DNA of 9,540 nt from Erythrobacter sp. UBA3075 (lineage in GTDB: Bacteria; Pseudomonadota; Alphaproteobacteria; Sphingomonadales; Sphingomonadaceae): positions 1 to 9,540 of the forward strand of contig DFBR01000206.1 in the NCBI GenBank assembly GCA_002367375.1. Direction: 5' to 3'. Shown here piece by piece: positions 1 through 6,255 of this stretch. Under the pieces are notes generated by a model. The model had not been told where the DNA came from, ran no database searches, and saw nothing but the letters and a program-made list of their open reading frames with translations. Made by a program: the position numbers and the translations under genes. The first letter of the stretch is position 1. Every line of letters begins with the position of its first letter.

Positions 1-22
1 CTCATCCCCCAAACCACCCCAG

Positions 23-790
23 CTAGCTCGCATAGGCAAGGCTCATCATGATCACGTCGACACTGGCATGGGCGATGATGACGGCCCACAGATTGCCGCG
101 CTGCACGATACGGACCCAGCCGAGCAGCAGGCCGACAGAGCCAGTTACGATCATTCCGCCAATGCCTTGATAGGCGTGCGGCAGGCCGAACAGCACCGCC
201 TGAATAATGAGCACCAGCCAAATGCGCCCGCGCAATCCGCCAAGCCGTTCCAGCCGGTCCATCAGAAAACCGCGCCACAGCAATTCCTCGCCGAACCCCG
301 CCGCAAGGATCGCCACGCCGACGATCCACAATGCGAACATCAGCGGGCTTTCGGTGACAAGGTCGAGGATGAGGCTGGCGTCGGGCGCGGGCAGGCCGAT
401 GGCTTCCATGAGCGTGCCGCCACCTAAGAAAATCCCGATCGTGGCCACGGTTGCGAGCGCCGCCCAGCCGAGCGTGCGGCCCCAGTCGGCGGGCGCGGAA
501 AGATCCCACGCCTCGGCCACACGCCCTTCGCGGCGCAGCCACAGCCAGCACACCAACAGTGTCGCTGCCATGCCGAACATTACGGTGGAGGCGAGCACGG
601 CTGAGCCGAGATCAGGCTCTGCCGCGCCGCTACCAACCTGATCGATAACTGCGGGGAGAGCCGGCAGAAAACTCGCCACAAGATAGATGACAACCAGCGT
701 CACGAATTGCGCGATAAACAACCACCAGCCTATTCCGGCCTTGTCCATCAACACAGGAGGCGTTGCTGCGTCCTCAACCAAAGTCGCCAT
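23..790 (-). CDS. CPBP family intramembrane metalloprotease (CAAX-protease/bacteriocin-processing type)
   Basis: Predicted 255-residue multi-pass membrane protein of the CPBP (Abi, Rce1-like) family, whose members are intramembrane glutamate-dependent metalloproteases. The conserved motifs are all present in order: EELLWRG (E168, E169, R173), the second motif FGLPH (H205) and the third motif HASVD (H241, D245). Hydrophobic segments lie near residues 22-45, 62-85, 107-128, 150-166, 190-204, 211-226 and 234-252, so the active-site residues sit in the C-terminal half, as is usual. I chose the ATG at 790 because a ribosome-binding site lies 7 bases before it. The 60 extra in-frame residues upstream are Arg/Cys-rich, unlike a membrane protein N terminus. 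The gene is transcribed away from rplK. The substrate cannot be told from the sequence. Bacterial relatives act in bacteriocin self-immunity, prenyl-protein-like processing or unknown roles, and no bacteriocin gene is visible here. Confidence 0.9.
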   Translation of the reverse strand: MATLVEDAATPPVLMDKAGIGWWLFIAQFVTLVVIYLVASFLPALPAVIDQVGSGAAEPDLGSAVLASTVMFGMAATLLVCWLWLRREGRVAEAWDLSAPADWGRTLGWAALATVATIGIFLGGGTLMEAIGLPAPDASLILDLVTESPLMFALWIVGVAILAAGFGEELLWRGFLMDRLERLGGLRGRIWLVLIIQAVLFGLPHAYQGIGGMIVTGSVGLLLGWVRIVQRGNLWAVIIAHASVDVIMMSLAYAS

Positions 791-797
791 TGAATAA

Positions 798-804
798 TTC
801 CCCT
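798..804 (-). promoter_or_regulatory. Ribosome-binding site of the CPBP protease gene
   Basis: On the minus strand this reads AGGGGAA, 7 bases before the ATG at 790. It is a good match to the anti-Shine-Dalgarno sequence and fixes the start at 790, against the longer in-frame ATG at 970. Confidence 0.6.
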
Positions 805-1051
805 GTGCGCGTCCCGCCCGCATCTTTCGCCGCAGCGGGCCGAGAGCGCAAGTGCGAGGGCGCGCTTTCCTGCAATCGGCGGGTGCGCCAGATTGCCCAC
901 TAAAGCTGTTTCGCTGAAAGCCAAACATTCGGGCGCAAGTGTCACACTGCCCGGTTGGACAAGTTATCACGAATTTTCAGAGGGATATCTGCCCAAAGAA
1001 AGAGTGACACCCTGTCGCCTTCGTTACCCTGCTACCGCTTGCGCAGATTGC

Positions 1052-1080
1052 TTGATTTTTCGCCGTGTTGCGCCTATCTG
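1052..1080 (+). promoter_or_regulatory. Candidate housekeeping promoter of rplK-rplA
   Basis: A -35-like TTGATT (1052..1057) and a -10-like TATCTG (1075..1080) are separated by exactly 17 bases. Transcription would start near 1087 and give a leader of about 115 bases. The bases just after the -10 are GC-rich (CGCGCC), the kind of discriminator associated with stringent control of translation genes in proteobacteria. The match is by eye only. The -10 keeps the TA at its start but not the final T. Confidence 0.45.
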
Positions 1081-1113
1081 CGCGCCTTCCCAACAACAGT
1101 TCGGGAAATCCGT

Positions 1114-1139
1114 GCGGGAGGAGGGCAATCGCTCTCCGC
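1114..1139 (+). promoter_or_regulatory. rplK leader stem-loop, candidate L1 autoregulatory site
   Basis: The left arm GCGG(G)AG (1114..1120) pairs with CTCCGC (1134..1139) through six pairs with one bulged G. Above it lies an asymmetric G-rich internal loop and a short GC/GC pair capped by AATC. It sits in the transcribed leader about 60 bases before rplK. L1 represses the L11 operon in E. coli by binding a leader structure that mimics its 23S rRNA site, and the GGGAGG box seen here also occurs in the L1 stalk of E. coli 23S rRNA as I remember it. The regulatory role is therefore inference from position, shape and a short motif. Confidence 0.4.
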
Positions 1140-1190
1140 TGGACCGCTTAACATGAGCCTTTCGGTAACACGGCAGGCAACAGTGAGAAA

Positions 1191-1196
1191 AGGAGG
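1191..1196 (+). promoter_or_regulatory. Strong Shine-Dalgarno of rplK
   Basis: A perfect AGGAGG preceded by A lies 5 bases before the ATG at 1202. It is among the strongest ribosome-binding sites in the window, fitting a highly translated ribosomal protein. Confidence 0.85.
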
Positions 1197-1201
1197 CCAT
1201 C

Positions 1202-1633
1202 ATGGCCAAGAAGATTGACGGCTATATCAGCCTTCAGGTGCCTGCGGGCGCAGCCAACCCATCACCGCCCATCGGCCCGGCTCTGGGTCAGCGCGGCGTG
1301 AATATCATGGAATTCTGCAAGGCGTTCAACGCCGCTACGCAGGACATGGAAAAGAACGCTCCGATCCCGACGAAGATCACGGTTTTCGCGGACAAGTCGT
1401 TCACTTTCGTCACCAAGACCCCGCCTGCCAGCTTCATGATCAAGAAGGCGATGAAGATCAAATCCGGCTCGAAAGAACCGGGCAAGGATATCATCGGTTC
1501 GATCAAGACCAGTCAGCTTGCAGAAATCGCAGAGGCCAAAATGCAGGACCTCAACGCAAACGACATTGACCAGGCGACCAAGATCATCGCCGGTTCCGCC
1601 CGTTCGATGGGCATCGAAGTGGTGGAGGGCTGA
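1202..1633 (+). CDS. rplK: 50S ribosomal protein L11
   Basis: L11 (143 residues, normal family length) binds the GTPase-associated centre of 23S rRNA at the base of the L7/L12 stalk and supports factor binding and RelA activation. The N-terminal domain carries the Pro-rich linker region typical of L11 ([21 protein letters not shown], in parts, from about residue 19). The C-terminal RNA-binding domain shows [11 protein letters not shown] (about 73-83), followed by KEPGK and ending [13 protein letters not shown], which matches the L11 signature near the end. The start is fixed by the strong Shine-Dalgarno, and the sequence begins MAKKIDGY as in many proteobacterial L11 proteins. It is the first gene of a two-gene operon: rplA starts 4 bases after its stop, and the rplA ribosome-binding site lies inside the last codons of rplK. 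Confidence 0.98.
   Translation: MAKKIDGYISLQVPAGAANPSPPIGPALGQRGVNIMEFCKAFNAATQDMEKNAPIPTKITVFADKSFTFVTKTPPASFMIKKAMKIKSGSKEPGKDIIGSIKTSQLAEIAEAKMQDLNANDIDQATKIIAGSARSMGIEVVEG
1624..1628 (+). promoter_or_regulatory. Ribosome-binding site of rplA inside the end of rplK
   Basis: GGAGG is embedded in the last coding codons of rplK, 9 bases before the rplA ATG at 1638. It supports this ATG over the longer in-frame start at 1518, which lies inside rplK, and suggests translational coupling of the two proteins. Confidence 0.7.
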
Positions 1634-1637
1634 TCTG

Positions 1638-2330
1638 ATGGCTAAATTTTCAAAGAAGCAGAAGGCTGCAGCTGAACTCGATCGCGAGAAGTTGTACACT
1701 TTTGACGAAGCACTTGTTGTTCTGCGCGAGCACAAGGTGAAGTTCGACGAGACCGTTGAAGTCGCGATGAACCTCGGCGTCGATCCGCGCCACGCGGACC
1801 AGATGGTGCGCGGCATGGTGTCGCTGCCATCGGGCACCGGCAAGGACGTGAAAGTTGCTGTGTTCGCACGCGGCGACAACGCTGAAAAAGCCACTGCTGC
1901 AGGCGCTGACAAGGTTGGCGCCGAAGACCTGATGGAAGAGATGCAGAACGGCGATCTCGATTATGACCGCGTGATTGCCACGCCGGACATGATGGGCGTT
2001 GTCGGCCGCCTTGGTAAGGTGCTGGGTCCCAAGGGCCTGATGCCGAACCCGAAGTTGGGCACTGTCACTCCCAACGTGGAACAGGCCGTGAAGGACGCCA
2101 AGGGCGGCCAGGTCGAATACCGCGTGGAAAAGCAGGGCATTGTCCACTCTGGTATCGGCAAACTGTCGTTCAAGGATGCGGACATCAAGGCCAACTTCAA
2201 GGCTCTGACTGACGCAATCGTCAAGGGCAAGCCATCTGGCGCGAAGGGCAAATTCGTCAAGAAGATCGCCCTGACCAGCACGATGGGTCCGGGCCTGAAG
2301 ATCGACCTGAGTGAGGTCGAAGGCGCCTGA
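1638..2330 (+). CDS. rplA: 50S ribosomal protein L1
   Basis: L1 (230 residues, normal length) binds the mobile L1 stalk of 23S rRNA and helps release the E-site tRNA. In many bacteria it also acts as translational repressor of the L11-L1 operon. The family signature is intact in the middle of the protein: [18 protein letters not shown] then LGTVT, followed by [17 protein letters not shown] and a C-terminal [11 protein letters not shown]. The start [11 protein letters not shown] at 1638 is chosen because of the Shine-Dalgarno overlapping rplK and the 4-base gap. rplJ and rplL, which follow rplA in many bacteria, do not follow here. The transcript instead runs into two hairpins and a convergent gene. 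Confidence 0.98.
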   Translation: MAKFSKKQKAAAELDREKLYTFDEALVVLREHKVKFDETVEVAMNLGVDPRHADQMVRGMVSLPSGTGKDVKVAVFARGDNAEKATAAGADKVGAEDLMEEMQNGDLDYDRVIATPDMMGVVGRLGKVLGPKGLMPNPKLGTVTPNVEQAVKDAKGGQVEYRVEKQGIVHSGIGKLSFKDADIKANFKALTDAIVKGKPSGAKGKFVKKIALTSTMGPGLKIDLSEVEGA

Positions 2331-2393
2331 TCTGTTGGGCCACAAGCCGCCGGCTAGGCTATCGCGCTAACCGCGCGGCGGCCGGTCGGCCTT

Positions 2394-2415
2394 GCGGAAC
2401 CTCGCGGTTCCGTTT
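2394..2415 (+). terminator. First hairpin after rplA, candidate weak intrinsic terminator
   Basis: CGGAACC (2395..2401) pairs perfectly with GGTTCCG (2406..2412) around a TCGC loop, followed by only three T residues. It lies 64 bases after the rplA stop. The short T tract makes it weak alone, and it may be a 3'-end stabilising hairpin or a pre-terminator. GC-rich inverted bits at 2346..2390 could add further structure. Confidence 0.4.
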
Positions 2416-2443
2416 GGGTCTGTCCTAAATCGAATGAATTGGC

Positions 2444-2477
2444 GAAAGGGCCGGGGAAGCAATTCTCCGGCCCTTTC
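2444..2477. terminator. Bidirectional terminator hairpin between rplA and the DUF2339 gene
   Basis: GAAAGGGCCGG (2444..2454) pairs perfectly with CCGGCCCTTTC (2467..2477). The stem extends inward by GGAA/TTCT (one G-T wobble) to 15 pairs closed by a GCAA tetraloop of the stable GNRA class. It ends directly against the stop codon of the minus-strand DUF2339 gene (2478..2480), so it can serve both converging transcripts. T-rich stretches on either side are interrupted, so a classical uninterrupted U tract is missing. Confidence 0.75.
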
Positions 2478-5405
2478 TCATTGCGATTTTGTACGGCTCG
2501 ACAATTGCCGCGAATAGACAATACCGATGCCGAGTAGGCTGAAACCAAGCGCGACGAAGCTTGCGACGAGCTTCAGGTCCTCCAGCCCGGCGGCATCGAA
2601 AAGGAACACCTTGAGCACCGCCAGCAGCATCAGCACCAGCGATCCGATGCGCCAGCTGCGCTGACCGGTGCGCGATCCCCACCACAGGAAGCCGAGCGCC
2701 AACAGGATGCCGGTGAGCGAGCGCAGCAGATCTTCGGTCTGCGTCATCGGCACGGCGGTTAGGACACTGCCCGCAAAATTATGGCGCAATTCACTCAGCG
2801 CGAAGAAGGAAATCAACAGCATGATCGCTGCGTCGCCAAGGTGGCGGATTTTCGCCTGCAATGCTTCCGGTCCTTGACGGAACAGCCAATACGCCCCGAC
2901 ACCGGCAACGCCATAAGCGGGCAGCAACCAGCTGGCGACAGGCATGGTTCCGACTGCCTGCGTGCTCCACAATGGGTTGTGCAGGGTAAAGGTGAACAGG
3001 GTGAAATGCCCGAGGCCCGCGCTTAGCAAGCTGGCGCCCGCCACGCGCCATTCCGGGCGGAAGCGCAGCACCGCGATGCCTGTGCCGACAAGCAGCGCCT
3101 GCCATATGGTTCGCTCCGCCATGCCGAGCCGCGCAAATTCCTCCGCGCTGCTGAGAGCGAAGGCCTGTTTGAAGAGTATATGCACGCCAATCGCGCCGAC
3201 CAGCGACGCGGCAATAAACAATCCTCGGCGCAGACGAGGGTCGTCAGCAAGCTTCCAACTGGCAAAGCCTGCGGCCAGCGCGAGTGGGATAATATGGCGC
3301 AGCACAGCGGATGGTGTCGGCAGATCGGACACCAGCATGGGCAGTCCAGCCAGCGCCTCGAACGCAGCCGCACACCATTCGAGCAAAGGTGTCAGCCCCC
3401 ACAGTGCGCCCAGCGCAAGCGGCGCGGCCCACAAGCCGGTCCGGCGGGGAAGCCACCACAGTGCTGCCAAAGCGCCCAGCGCGGCAGTCCAGGCGAGCCA
3501 TTGCCCCGGCACGATCTGCGCCAGCCAGACATAGGCGAAGAGCGCGAAAACAGTCTCGCCAATTCGGCGACCGACTGCTCGCCACTCGACCATTAACAGG
3601 GCGAGGAAAGGCAGCACAGCGGCTCCCCAGCGGATCAGCGCCTCGGTAAGATTGTGATCATACGGGACCGAGCCAAAGCCGCGCTCCATTTCCGCAATGT
3701 TGTCTCCTGTGCTGAGCAAAGTGACCAACACGAAGGCCGCGCCTGCCCATGCCACTGCGGAAAGCGTCTTGCGATGACGGCGGCGCATCAATTCGGCAAG
3801 CACCAGCGTGACCGCCACCGCGCCCAGCACTTCAGCCCAATCGGGCAGGAGCATATGCAACGCGCCGAAACCGAGCAGAGCGCTCGCGGCGATAGGTAGG
3901 GCGAGCAGCTGGTCGAGCGCGCCGCCGGTTCGCCAGATGCGCAACGCGCCTCCCGCCACCGCCGCCGCGAGCGCGGCAAAGGTCAGGGCAAGGCCGGGCT
4001 GCGTGATCTCGTTGTCAAAAGTCCCGAAGTGGAAATGACAGACCCAGGCCAGCGCCAGCGCGCCGATGCTCAACTGCGCCAGATCGAGCGCGGTGGCCCT
4101 GTCCCTCCACAGCAGCGCAAGCGGCAGGCCAAGCCCGATTCCGGCCAATGCGCCTGCCACCAGCACAAACTCGCGCAGCACAGGCTCTGGCCATGCGCCA
4201 AGCAGGATAACGCCCAGCGCCAGCGCCAGAACATTGGCCGGGCGCAAGGCTTCGCTGCGCCACGACAGCACGGCGAGCGTGGCGGCGAGCAGCAGGTAGA
4301 GGCCCCATGTCAGCAGGTCGAACCCTGCCAGCGCGACCAGCACACCAAGCTGCACTGCCCCAATCGCGCCCGAAATCACGCGGGTCAGCGGCACGATGCT
4401 GTCGCGCTCCACCACCACCGGGATCGCCGCTCCCAGTGCCAGTAGGTAAACGCCGATGGCGATCCGATCCGCGCCTTCGGCGGGACCACCCAGCAGCATC
4501 AGTCCGCCCCACGCAAAACCGCCTGCAAGGGCCGCAGCCCCCAGCCAGCGATTGCCCAGCCGCCGCGCGGTGAGCGCGAGGCCTGCCGTCAGCAGGGCAA
4601 GGTAGAAGGCGAGGATCGGCACATTGGCCTCCTCGCTTGCAACCATCACCGGTGTAGCAAAGCCGCCGAGCAGGCCGAGTACGGCGGTGGGCAGGCCGAA
4701 GCGGAAGGTCAGGCCAAGCGCGCCAGCCGTCACCAGCGCCAACCCGCCAAAGGCGACGCCCGGTCCGATCAGCTCATATTGCGCTCCGGCAAGATAGAAG
4801 GCGGCATAGAATGTCGCGATCCCTGCACCCGCCAGAGCCTGCCTGACCCGCGTATCCTTCACGCGTTCAGGGAAGCGATGCGCAACCTCTGCCGCAACCA
4901 GCAAGAGCGCGCCGAACACAAAGCTGAGCGCGACGCGCACCTTAGGGCCCAGCAGTCCGGCTTCGATGGAGTAGAGCGCGAGGAAGATCCCGCCGACCGC
5001 AAGCGCAATGCCGCCCGCCCAGATCGGCAAGCGTCGGCCAAAAATGTCTTCGAAATCAAATTGCCGTGCGGGCTGGGTGTCCGGATCGACCGGCTCAACT
5101 GCCTCCCTCTCCGCTCCGAGCGGTTCTGGCGGTCTTTGCGGTTCTGCTGGTTCAAGTGGATCGGAAGACTGAGTCTCGGCGGGCGGGTCAAATGCAGCTA
5201 GTGGTTCGACCTGTGGCTCTTGCGCGGTATCCTCTGCAGGCGCGGTGCGTATCTCCGGGTCGGGCGCTACCTTGGCAGCGGGCGCAGCGTGCGATGCAGT
5301 GATGCCCAGATCTTCCAACGAAGTGATCCGCTGCTCCAGCCGCCGCGTGCGATCATGCAAGATAATCACCACGACGACTAGGCCGAGGATAAAAAGCAAT
5401 TCCAT
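2478..5405 (-). CDS. DUF2339 domain-containing large multi-pass membrane protein
   Basis: Predicted inner-membrane protein of 975 residues, in the usual size range of DUF2339 proteins. The N terminus has one hydrophobic segment (residues 1-16), then a charged stretch HDRTRRLEQRITSLEDL that could form a short coiled coil. Next comes a disordered-looking linker rich in Pro, Glu and Ala (about 35-118). The family landmark follows: FEDIFGRRLPIWAGGIAL (about 118-135), then LLGPKVRVALSF. The rest, from about 127 to 965, is an almost unbroken series of hydrophobic helices, probably more than twenty, with few polar loops. DUF2339 has no established biochemical role that I know of, so none is assigned. 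The start at 5405 is the only ATG giving the N-terminal membrane segment, although its ribosome-binding site (GGAAA) is weak. It lies 75 bases behind the upstream minus-strand gene and may have its own promoter in that gap. Long antisense frames across it are GC-driven shadows. Confidence 0.88.
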   Translation of the reverse strand: MELLFILGLVVVVIILHDRTRRLEQRITSLEDLGITASHAAPAAKVAPDPEIRTAPAEDTAQEPQVEPLAAFDPPAETQSSDPLEPAEPQRPPEPLGAEREAVEPVDPDTQPARQFDFEDIFGRRLPIWAGGIALAVGGIFLALYSIEAGLLGPKVRVALSFVFGALLLVAAEVAHRFPERVKDTRVRQALAGAGIATFYAAFYLAGAQYELIGPGVAFGGLALVTAGALGLTFRFGLPTAVLGLLGGFATPVMVASEEANVPILAFYLALLTAGLALTARRLGNRWLGAAALAGGFAWGGLMLLGGPAEGADRIAIGVYLLALGAAIPVVVERDSIVPLTRVISGAIGAVQLGVLVALAGFDLLTWGLYLLLAATLAVLSWRSEALRPANVLALALGVILLGAWPEPVLREFVLVAGALAGIGLGLPLALLWRDRATALDLAQLSIGALALAWVCHFHFGTFDNEITQPGLALTFAALAAAVAGGALRIWRTGGALDQLLALPIAASALLGFGALHMLLPDWAEVLGAVAVTLVLAELMRRRHRKTLSAVAWAGAAFVLVTLLSTGDNIAEMERGFGSVPYDHNLTEALIRWGAAVLPFLALLMVEWRAVGRRIGETVFALFAYVWLAQIVPGQWLAWTAALGALAALWWLPRRTGLWAAPLALGALWGLTPLLEWCAAAFEALAGLPMLVSDLPTPSAVLRHIIPLALAAGFASWKLADDPRLRRGLFIAASLVGAIGVHILFKQAFALSSAEEFARLGMAERTIWQALLVGTGIAVLRFRPEWRVAGASLLSAGLGHFTLFTFTLHNPLWSTQAVGTMPVASWLLPAYGVAGVGAYWLFRQGPEALQAKIRHLGDAAIMLLISFFALSELRHNFAGSVLTAVPMTQTEDLLRSLTGILLALGFLWWGSRTGQRSWRIGSLVLMLLAVLKVFLFDAAGLEDLKLVASFVALGFSLLGIGIVYSRQLSSRTKSQ

Positions 5406-5441
5406 TCAGATAATTTCCACGGCCCCGGCCCCCATCACCCG

Positions 5442-5470
5442 GAGCCTAGCGGAGTGCGGACAGGGCGCAA
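5442..5470 (-). promoter_or_regulatory. Candidate promoter of the DUF2339 gene
   Basis: On the minus strand TTGCGCC (5464..5470) is followed after 13 bases by GCTAGGCTC (5442..5450). This resembles the alphaproteobacterial housekeeping pattern described in Caulobacter (TTGACGS, 10-14 bases, GCTANAWC) but misses several positions. A start near 5435 would leave a leader of about 30 bases. No terminator hairpin is evident in the gap, so read-through from the folD cluster is also possible. Confidence 0.3.
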
Positions 5471-5480
5471 GTGATAGCAG

Positions 5481-6245
5481 TTAGATACCGCCCGGCGTGA
5501 AGTCATACCCTTCTTCGCCCAATGCTTCGCACAGAGTATCGACCGCGCTTTGCAAGACTTCATCGCTGGTGGAGCGGATCACGAAATTGGCCCCGATGCG
5601 GCCTTCGCGGAAGAACGGGTAGCTGCCGATCTGGCAATCATCATGCGCCTTTTCGACTTCGCGCAGGATTTCGGCGACTTCGCTTTCGGCAGTCCAGCAA
5701 CCCACCGTCTCGCTGAGCAGAGGTGCTCCGCCTTCCAGCGTGCCGGTCAGCCCGTCGAGCATTTGCGCGGTGATATGGGGCACGCCCGCCATCAGGAAGA
5801 TATTGCCGTATTTGATTCCCGGCGCACCGGACATGCGATTGGGAATGAGGTCCGCGCCTGCTGGCACGCGCGCCATGCGCAGCCGCGCATCGGTCAGCCC
5901 GCCGGGTTTGTCAGCGTAGTAATCGACCAGCATCTTCTTCGCTTCGGGATGGACCACCACCTCGACATCCAGCGCTGCGGCGACGGCGTCGACGGTGATA
6001 TCATCATGCGTTGGGCCGATACCGCCGGTGGTGAAGAGATAGTCATGCGTGCTGCGCAGCGCGTTCACCGCATGGGCAATCGTGTCCATACCATCCGACA
6101 CCACGCGCACCTCGGACAGGCGAATCCCCTGCACCTGCAACCAGCGGGCGATCTGGGCGACATTCTTGTCCTGCGTGCGGCCTGAGAGAATCTCGTCACC
6201 GATTACCACCAGCGCGGCGGTCCAGACCTTGTTCGTGTTGCTCAT
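5481..6245 (-). CDS. Molybdopterin-binding domain protein, CinA N-terminal type (COG1058), without the amidase domain
   Basis: A 254-residue cytoplasmic protein of the MoaB/MogA fold. Visible motifs are VVIGDEILSGRTQDKN (about 13-28), the glycine-rich signature TTGGIGPTHDDITVDAVA (72-89) and GAPGIKYGNIFLMAGVP (140-156), all typical of the N-terminal half of CinA, 'competence/damage-inducible protein A'. The C-terminal nicotinamide-nucleotide amidase (PncC) domain of full CinA is absent. The protein ends after a second alpha/beta segment (about 175-250), as in stand-alone COG1058 proteins and the related domain of eukaryotic FAD synthases. COG1058 proteins have been reported to hydrolyse ADP-ribose-like pyrophosphates. 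I cannot tell the substrate here, and a competence role should not be assumed. The start at 6245 is chosen because longer forms would run into the monooxygenase gene. The gap to that gene's stop is 10 bases and no strong ribosome-binding site is visible, so coupling is likely. Confidence 0.88.
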   Translation of the reverse strand: MSNTNKVWTAALVVIGDEILSGRTQDKNVAQIARWLQVQGIRLSEVRVVSDGMDTIAHAVNALRSTHDYLFTTGGIGPTHDDITVDAVAAALDVEVVVHPEAKKMLVDYYADKPGGLTDARLRMARVPAGADLIPNRMSGAPGIKYGNIFLMAGVPHITAQMLDGLTGTLEGGAPLLSETVGCWTAESEVAEILREVEKAHDDCQIGSYPFFREGRIGANFVIRSTSDEVLQSAVDTLCEALGEEGYDFTPGGI

Positions 6246-6255
6246 GCGAAACGGC

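Larger units (their letters stand above)
791..1201. other. Divergent intergenic region between the protease gene and rplK
   Basis: This 411-base stretch holds no convincing gene. The short reading frames crossing it have Arg/Cys/Ser-rich translations, lack ribosome-binding sites and match no family I recognise. Its right half carries the probable rplK promoter (1052..1080), leader hairpin (1114..1139) and Shine-Dalgarno (1191..1196). The left half (about 805..1040) must hold the minus-strand promoter of the protease gene, but no clear -35/-10 pair stands out. No secE, nusG or tRNA gene, the common upstream neighbours of rplK, is present. Confidence 0.7.

Noticed and set aside
791..970. A 60-residue N-terminal extension of the CPBP protease starting at an ATG at 970.
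   Set aside because: The extension is Arg/Cys-rich and lacks a ribosome-binding site, whereas the ATG at 790 has AGGGGAA at good spacing and gives a normal membrane-protein start.
893..1218. Small plus-strand frames upstream of rplK as a possible leader peptide gene.
   Set aside because: They lack Shine-Dalgarno sequences, one overlaps the rplK start, and most of their length lies before the probable transcription start.
1518..1637. A longer rplA beginning inside rplK.
   Set aside because: It would overlap most of the end of rplK in another frame, and L1 homologs begin at the MAKFSKK-like start, which has its own Shine-Dalgarno.
2944..4573. Several plus-strand open frames of 100-200 codons across the DUF2339 gene.
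   Set aside because: They lie wholly antisense to a well-supported membrane-protein gene, show Arg/Ser/Gln-rich translations and no recognisable domain, as expected in GC-rich coding DNA.
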